Assembly (NCBI GenBank): GCA_038501195.1
Contig: JBBPUQ010000004.1
Coordinates: 2,604,001-2,668,000, forward strand
Source of the DNA: Nemania diffusa
Taxonomy: Eukaryota; Ascomycota; Sordariomycetes; Xylariales; Xylariaceae
Length of the DNA stretch: 64,000 nucleotides
Reading direction: 5' to 3'
Shown in pieces: positions 54,761-64,000 of this stretch. Made by a program: the position numbers and the translations under genes. The notes under the pieces are model-generated. The model was not told the origin of the DNA. It made no database searches and worked only from the letters and a program-made list of their open reading frames with translations. Each line of letters begins with the position of its first letter. The first letter of the stretch is position 1.

Positions 54761-57700
54761 ATAAAGTTTTAATTTTAATAAATGTGAAATCTTATAATAT
54801 AAAATATAAATAAATAAAGAAATAAATAAATAAATAAATAAAATATAATATAATTTTATAATATATAATTTATAAATTAAATTATATATTTTAAATTAAT
54901 ATAATATTAAAATTAATAAAAATATAATTATATATATAATAAATAAATATTAATTTATAAATTAATATATTAAAAAATTATATATTTTAATTATAATAAT
55001 ATAAATAAATAAATAAAAAAATAAAAAATTGTTTTTTAAATAATAATAAATTAAAAAAATATTAAAATATATTTAAATGTTTATTTAAATAATTTATTTA
55101 TATTATAATATATATATTTATAATTATAATAAATATAATTAAATTAAATATATTATAAATAAATTAATTAAAAAATAAAAAAAAGTTTTATATATAAATA
55201 ATAAAAGTTTAATTATATATTTATTATATATAATAATTAATTAAATTATATAATTATTAAATTAAATTATTATTATTTAATTATAAATTAATATATATTT
55301 AATTTATAATATTATTTTTTTTTTAATATATTAATTTATAAATAAATTATTTTATTTTATATTGTTATTTTATAATTATTATATTATATAATTACTATAT
55401 AATTTTTAATAATTTAAATAATTAATAAATATTTTATATAATATAATTTATTTATTATTTATATTAAATTATTATTTTTAATATTATTATTTTTTAAAAT
55501 TTAAATTAATAAATAAATAATTTTTTATTTTTTATATATTATATAATTTATAAATTTATAATTTATTTTTTATTTAATTTATTTATTTTGTTTTATAAAT
55601 TTAGTTTTTATATTATATTTATAATAAAAATATAAATTTTAATAATTAAAAAATAATTTAAATATAATTTAAAAATAAAAAAAATTAAAAACTATAGTTT
55701 TAATTTTTAATTTTTTATTATTTTAAAATAGTTTTTAATAAAATAGCTTTATATATATATATATAAATATAATATATATTTAATATTAATAAATTTATAT
55801 TTATATTTATTAAATTATTTATATATATAAATATTTATAACTTTTTTTATTTAAAAAATAGTTTTAAAAATAATATTTTTAAATAATAAATTAATTATAT
55901 AAAAATTATATATATATTTTATTAAAATAGCAATATTAATTATAATTAATATATATTTAAATTTTTTTTATATAATTTATTATTTATTTATTAAATAGTT
56001 AATTATACTTTATTATATATAATATTAATAAATTGTTAATAAATTTATATAATTTATATATATATATTATATATATAAAGATTTTTTTTTAAATAAAAAA
56101 ACAACAATAGTATTATATAATTATAATATTATATTTTGTTTTAGTTTTTATATATATAATTAATTATATAAAATTAAATCAATATTAATTAATAATTATA
56201 TTAACTTTTTTTATTTAATAGTAATATATTATAAATTAATAAGTTTTAAATAATATTATAAAATTTAATAGTTTTATATTAATATTATTTATTTTTAATA
56301 ATTGTTTATAAATTAATTAAATTTTTATTTTATTTTTTAATATTATATAAAAAGTAAAAACTATTAAAAAAGCTATAAAAATATTTTAAAAAAAACAAAT
56401 TTAATTAAAATTAATTATATAATTAATTAATAAAACAGTTTTATTTTATATAAAATATTTATATATAAAAAAAAATAAAACTAAAATAAACTATATAAAA
56501 TATAAACTATTAAAAAATTTAATATTATAATTAATATAATTAATAAATTTATAAAATTTTAATATATATAAATTAAACTTTATTTTTATATAATAAAAAA
56601 TATAAAATAAAACAATAAAAATAATATATTATTTATTTTAATAAATATTATATAAAAAAAAAGCTAATTTAAAAAATTAATATAATTTTTAATTTTTTTA
56701 TATAATTAAATTTTATATTTTTTTAATTAAGAAAAATAAATTATAAACTAATTATTAAATTATAAATAAATAATATTATTAATATATTTAAACTTTTTTT
56801 TAAAAAATTTAATATAATAAAAATTAATAAATTATTTATATAAAAAATATTTAAATTTATAAAATATAACTTTAATAAATATTACAATGTTTAAACTTTT
56901 AAATTAAAGTTAATATAAAAAGTTAAAAATAAAACTATTTAATTATATAAAAATATAACAATTTAAAAAAAAATATTATATTTATATAATTATTAATAAT
57001 TTAATAAATAAATTAACAATTAATTTTAATTTTTAAATTTATTTTAATTTAAAACTATAATATAATATATAAGCTATAAAATATTATATAAATATATATA
57101 TAATTAATTAATAAATTTATATAAAAATTTATATATATTTATTTATTAAACTTAAAAATAAATATTTTAAAAAAACTATATTATAAATTATATAATTATA
57201 ATATAAATTAATTAAATTAAGTTTATATTAATTTAAAATATATTATAAATATTATTATTAAAAATTTAAAATAATTGTTTTTTTATATAATTTTTATTTA
57301 TTAATTATTAATAATAGTTTTAAAATTTTAATATTATTAAATTATAAATAAACAATATTTTTAATTTTATATAATAAAATTTAAAACTAAACTTAAACAA
57401 ATTTTAAATAAAAATAATTTAATTAAATTTAATAATATTTAAATTATATTTATAAATAAATATATTATATTAATTTAAAAAAGTTAAATTATATAATTAA
57501 TTAAAATTTATTTTTATATAAAAAACTTTATATAATAATATATTTTTTAATATATTTAAAATATATATATAAATAATATTTATTAATTAAAAATTTTTTA
57601 TAACTTATTTATTATTATTTAAATTATTAATTTATAAAAAGTTAATATAATTATTTTAAATAAATAAATTAAATAATAAATTAATAATTATAATTATAAA

Positions 57701-58591
57701 CAAATGTTTATATTTTTTAATTTATATTATAAAAAGTTTTTTATTTTTATAAATAATTTATTTATAAATAATATAAATATAATATTATAAATTAAAATTT
57801 TAATTATATTAGTTATAAAAACTTATATAAAAAATAATATTAATTTAAAATTTAAAATTTAAAATTTTTAATAATATTATTTATTAAAATTTAAATAAAT
57901 ATAAATAAATAATTAACAATATATTAATTAATAAATTATATAAAATAATTAATAAATTTAATAATATAATTATTTTTTATATAACTTTTTAAAAAATTTT
58001 AAAAATATTTTAAATTAATAAAAAAAATAACTTAATTAATATATTAATAAAAAAAGTATTAAACTAAATATTAAAAGTATTACTTTTAATTAATAAATTA
58101 TATATATAAATAAAAATATATATAAAAAAAATAAAAAAAATATATATAAAAAAAATAAAAAAAATATATATATAAAAAAAACTATAACTAAAAATTCTTT
58201 TTACAACTATTAAAATAATAATATTAATTATAGTTAATATATATTTAATTTTTTTTTATATAATTTATTATTTATTTATTAAATAATTAATTATATTTTA
58301 TTATATATAATATTAATAAATTATTAATAAATTTATATAATTTATATATATATATTATATATATAAATTTTTTTTTTAAATAAAAAAACAATAATAATAT
58401 TATATAATTACAATATTATATTTTGCTTTAGTTTTGCTATATATAATCGATTATATAAAATTAAATTAATATATTTAATTATATTTTATAATTTAATTGT
58501 TTTTTTTATAATAATATTTAAATTAATAATAAATAATAAAATTTTTATTTAATTAAATGATTTTTTATTTTTAATTTAATTAAATATTAAT

Positions 58592-59565
58592 TAATTTTAT
58601 TATATTTAAATATTTTTATTATAATTAATATAAAATATATTTATATTATATAAAATAATTACTTTTTTTATAAGTTATATTTTTATAAATTATTTATATT
58701 ATATAATTTTATATATAAATTAAAATATATATTAATAAAGTTTATAAATTAAAAAAAATTTAAAAAATTAATATATTAATATTAAAAATTATAAAAAAGT
58801 TTAAATAATAATAATAAATTTTTGTTTATTTTTATATTAATTTAATTAATTTTTAAAAATAATTAATAATATTATTATATATAAATTATTAATAAAACTA
58901 TTAATATTATATTAAAAATAAAAAGTTTATTAAATTAATTAATCTTTAAAAATAATTATAAATAAAATTATAAAATTAAAAAAATATTAATATTTTAAAA
59001 ATTATATAATATTTTATAAATTAATAACTATTTATTTTTATTATTTTTATTTAAATTTTTATTAATTAAAAATTTTATAATTTTTATAAAATTTTATATA
59101 TAAAATATATAATTTATAATTATATAATATAATTTTAATATAAAGTTTTATATAAATTTATTTAAAAATTATAAAACTTTTAATTAATAAAAATTTAAAT
59201 AAAAATAATAAAAATAAATAGTTATTAATTTATAAAATATTATATAATTTTTAAAATATTAATATTTTTTTTAATTTTATAATTTTATTTATAATTATTT
59301 TTAAAAATTAATTAAGTTAATATAAAAATAAATAAAAATTTATTATTATTATTTAAATTTTTTTATAATTTTTAATATTAATATATTAATTTTTTAAATT
59401 TTATTTATTTTTTTAACTTTATTAATATATATTTTAATTTATATATAAAATTATATAATATAAATAATTTATAAAAATATAATTTATAAAAAAAGTAGTT
59501 ATTTTATATAATATAAATATATTTTATATTAATTATAATAAAAATGTTTAAATATAATAAAATTA
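58592..59565. repeat. Imperfect palindrome of about 1 kb
   Basis: The left arm 58592-59085 is the reverse complement of the right arm 59165-59565, around a spacer of about 79 bp. The left arm has an extra segment of about 75 bp flanked by TAATTAAT[T/C]TTTAAAAATA copies. Mismatches include several transitions. Confidence 0.75.
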
Positions 59566-61780
59566 TATTTTTAAATTTTTTAAAATATTATTATTTATTA
59601 ATAATTTATTAATAATATTTAAATATTAAATATTAAAATTGTTATATTTTTATAACTTTTAAATAAATAAAAAAATTTAATATATAATTTATATAAAAGT
59701 TTTATTATTTAAATTTATAAAAATAAAAAAATATTAATTTAATATATAATATATATATATATAATTTATAAATTAAAATAAAAAGTTAATTTATATATAA
59801 TAAATATACTTAAATAATAATTAAATTAAATATATTATAAATAAATTAATTAAAAAATAAAAAAAAAAGCTTTTATATATAAATAATAAATGTTTAATTA
59901 TATATTTATTATATATAATAATTAATTAAATTATATAATTAATAAATTAAATTGTTATTATTTAATTATAAATAAATTATTAATAATATTTTAATAGTTA
60001 ATATTAATTTAATATATAAGTTTATAATAAAATAATTTATTAATAAAAAAAAACTAAAAAAGTTTTTATTTTATTATTAATAAAAGTTATTATAATATAA
60101 AACTTTTTTTTATTAAAATAATTTTTAATTATATATAATATATATTATTAATATTATTAAAAATATTAATAATATTAATTTTTTTATTATAATTATAAAT
60201 TTAATTTATTTATATATTAATTAATTTAATAATATATATATAATTTTAATATTTTATTATATAATAAAATAAATTAAATAATTTATAATATATAAATATA
60301 TAAAAAATTAATTAAAAATAATAGTTAATATTATAAATTATTTATATTTTATTTAATTAATTTAAAAAATATATTATATATAATATATTTTATTAATATT
60401 ATTAAAAATATTAATAATATTAATTTTTTAATTATATTTATAAATATATATAAATATTATTTTATTTATAAATATTAATTAATATAATTTATTTTAATTT
60501 ATTTAAATAAATAATAAAATTATAAAAAAATAATTAAATTATATTTTAATATATTTATTTTTTAAAATTAAACATTTATAATTATATTAATATAATTAAT
60601 AATAATTATATAGTTATTTTTATTAATTTATTAAAATTTTATTAAATATAATATTATTATAAATAAATTAATAATTAATATTAATTTAATATATAAGTTT
60701 TTAATAAATTAATAAATTATAAAAAATATAATATTAATTATAAATTTAAAAATTAAATAATATTATATATTTTTAAATATAAAACTAAAAAATATATTTA
60801 ATTTTTTTAATTAAATTAATATATTTATATAAAAACTTTTTAATTTATTATTTTAATTTTTTTATTAAATTTTAAATAAATTTATTATTTTAAATAAATA
60901 ATAAAATTTTTTTATTTAAATATAAATATATTTTATAATATAAATTATAATATTATTTATAAATTTATATAATAAAATAATTTATTACAAAAATAAAAAA
61001 AATATTATAAAAGTTTTTATTATATATTAATATTAATAATATAATTTTTTATTAAAATAATTAATATAATAAATAAAAATTAAAAAATTATTATAGTTTA
61101 TTTTAAAAATATATTGTTTTTATATAAATTTATTTATTTAATATTTTTAAAAACTTTTATTAATATAAAAAAATTTAAAAATAATTAATTAATATAAATT
61201 AATAAAAAAAATAAAAAAAACTATAATTATAATATATAATTTATATAATCTTTTTTATTTTTTATATTATTAATATTAAAAATAATTATAAATTAATTTT
61301 AAATATTAATAAAAATATTAATAATAAATAAAATATATTATTAATTTAATGTTTTATAAATAATACTTTTATATATTATATTATATAAAAAATTATTATA
61401 TTTAATTATTTAATATTATTTATATATATAAATATATATAATTATATTTTTTAAAAGTTATTTAAAAAATTAAAAAATTAAAAAAATTAATTAAAATTTA
61501 TAAAATTTAAATATATATATATATATATATAAATAATTTATATATAAATATAATAATATTTTAAATAATTTTATAAATAATTTATTTTAAAAAAATATTA
61601 AAACTTTATTATTATTATTATTAATTATTTAATTAAATATTATATATTTTTAATTTTTAATTTTTAATAATAATTATTTAATATTTAAAAATTTTTTATA
61701 AATATAATAAATAATAATTAAATTAAATATATTATTAATATATTAATTAAAATTTAAAAAAAAAAACATTTATATATAAA

Positions 61781-61943
61781 TAATAAAATTATTAAATTAT
61801 AATTAATTATAATTAATATAAAAAAAATAATAATATAATTTTTTATTTTTTATTAATTAATATTAAATATTAATAAATAAAAAATTATATTATTATTTTT
61901 TTTATATTAATTATAATTAATTATAATTTAATAATTTTATTAT
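61781..61943. repeat. Near-perfect palindrome, about 72-bp arms
   Basis: Left arm about 61781-61856, right arm about 61871-61943. The arms match almost base for base and could form a long AT hairpin or cruciform. Confidence 0.7.
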
Positions 61944-63896
61944 TAAATTTTTATTGTTTAAATTATATATTTTATAAATTTATTAAAATTATTTTTAAAA
62001 GTTTAATTTTTTTATTTTTAATTTTAATAAATTATATTAATATTTTTAATTTTATATAAATATTTATTTAAATAATTTATTTATATTATAATATATTTAT
62101 TTTTTAATAATAAATATTTATATTTATATTAATTTATTAATATTTTATTAAATTATAATATTATTATAATTAAATTAAAATTAATTATAAAAATTTAATT
62201 ATAATTTATAATAATAATTTAATATATAATTTTTTAATAAAACTTAAATAAAATTAAAAAAGTTTTAATTATATATTATAATAAATAATAATATAACTTT
62301 TTATTTAAAATAATTAATATAATAATAAAAAATTAAATTATTATATTAATATTTTTAATATTATATTATTTTTAAATTATTAAATTAATTAATTTAAATT
62401 ATATATTATAATTATATTTTTTTTATTAATATAATAATTAAATAAATTATATAATTTATAAATTAAATTAAAATTAATTTATAATATTATTTTTTAAAAA
62501 TTATTATTTAAAATATTTTTTAAAATATTAATTTATTAATAAATTATTTTATTTTATATTAGTTTTTTATTATTATTATATTATATAATTTTTATATAAT
62601 ATTTAAAATTTTTAAATAATTATTAAATATTTTATATAAAATTATTATTTATTAAATTATATTTTTTAAATTTTAAAATAATAAATTATTAACTTTTTAT
62701 TATTTATATATTATATAATTTATAATTATTTATTTTATTTTTAATTTAATTTATTTATAATATTTATAATAAAAATATAAATTTTAATAATTTAAAAATA
62801 AAATAAATAAAAATTATAAATTTTTATTTTATTATAAAAAAATAATAGCTTTTTTTAAATATATATATTATATATTTAATATTAATAAATTTATATTTAT
62901 ATTTATTAAAACTTTATATATTTTTAATTATATTTTATTAATTTTGTTTATATTTATTAAAATTTAATATATATTTTATAATATTTTATAATTTAATTAA
63001 TATTTTATTTAATTTAATTTTTTTAAATTTTTTATTTTATATTTAAATATAAAATAAAAAAAATTTAAATATTATAATATTATAATTTAATTAATTTCTT
63101 TAAATATTATTTATATATATATAAATAATTTATTAATTATTATATTTATTTATATAATATAAATATTTTTATAATATTATTAATTAATAATAATTTATTA
63201 ATAATTTTAAAAGTTTAAATATAATTATATATTATATTTTTATATTTTTTAAATAAATAAAAAAATTAATATATAATTAATATAAAAGTTATAATATTTA
63301 AATTTATAATAATTAAAAATATTAATTTAATATATAATATATATATATTATTTATAAATAAATTATAAATTAATTAATTAAAATATATAAAAATAATTTT
63401 AATATATAAATAATAAAAGTTTAATTAAATTATATTAATATATAATAATAAAAAAAATTATTATTAAAAATTATTATTAATATAAATATTTAATATAAAA
63501 AAAATTAAATTATATAAAAATTTAAAAATTATTATATAATAAAATAAAATAAAAATTTATTTATTTTTAAAATTTTAATAATTTATAATTATAATATATT
63601 TTTAAAAATTATAAATTTAAATATATAATAATATATTTAAAATAATATTTTATATTAAATTTAAATTTTATAATAATAATATTAAATTAATAATTAATTT
63701 ATATATAATTATTTTTATTATTTTTTTAATAAAAAAATATATAAAATAAATAATTTTTAAAACTTTTTAAATAATTATATATATAATTAATATTATAAAT
63801 AAATAATTTATTTAATTTTATTTTATTAATAAAAATTTTTTTTTAATTATAAATAAATAATTAATTAATTAAATAAATAAATAAAATAAATTATTT

Positions 63897-64000
<104 letters not shown>

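Overview
The window looks like nuclear DNA of a filamentous ascomycete (Pezizomycotina, most likely a Sordariomycete; this is inference). The support is short spliceosomal introns (46-113 bp) with GTRNGT donors and CTAAC/CTAAT-like branch sites, fungus-restricted families (fungal transcription-factor domain, DUF1996, 2EXR, fungal rhodopsin-domain, DUF3716-like, Mch1), and an AT-saturated block of the kind left by repeat-induced point mutation (RIP). I read seventeen protein-coding genes, reconstructing splice sites by eye, plus one probable pseudogene. I saw no tRNA, rRNA or CRISPR array.

Layout. 1-8.8 kb: 3' part of a Zn-cluster-type transcription regulator, a MAPEG membrane protein, an F-box protein, an Mch1-type MFS transporter and a small secreted protein. 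11-18.5 kb: a single-pass membrane protein with a Cys-rich ectodomain, a secreted DUF1996 protein and a secreted type-B carboxylesterase. 20-31 kb: a membrane-anchored FkbM/METTL24-like methyltransferase, then a possible small metabolic cluster: sugar-porter MFS, GMC oxidoreductase with a His-Asn active-site pair, an orphan 728-aa protein, and a phytanoyl-CoA-dioxygenase-like enzyme divergent from the orphan. 31-36.8 kb: gene-poor, with a decayed gene, an F-box-like gene and a 0.4-kb MITE with about 30-bp inverted repeats. 36.9-47.8 kb: a conserved housekeeping block, namely a DDX60-like Ski2-family helicase (1754 aa, five exons), Sec18/NSF and an SCP-x-type thiolase. 49.4-52.1 kb: a rhodopsin-domain membrane protein and a 2EXR protein. 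53.5-54.6 kb: a DUF3716-like gene whose introns share a short motif. 54.7-64 kb: an almost pure A/T block to the window end, made of diverged direct and inverted repeats and closed by a (TAA)n run.

How they fit together. The housekeeping genes act in vesicle fusion (Sec18), lipid/acyl-CoA metabolism (SCP-x thiolase) and probably RNA metabolism (helicase). The secreted and membrane proteins at 8-18 kb form an accessory set facing the cell surface or environment. The 21.8-31.1 kb group combines a transporter with two oxidative enzymes and an unknown protein and is the best candidate for an undescribed pathway, but it has no recognisable backbone synthase. The AT block is probably a RIP-mutated transposon graveyard or the edge of a centromere.
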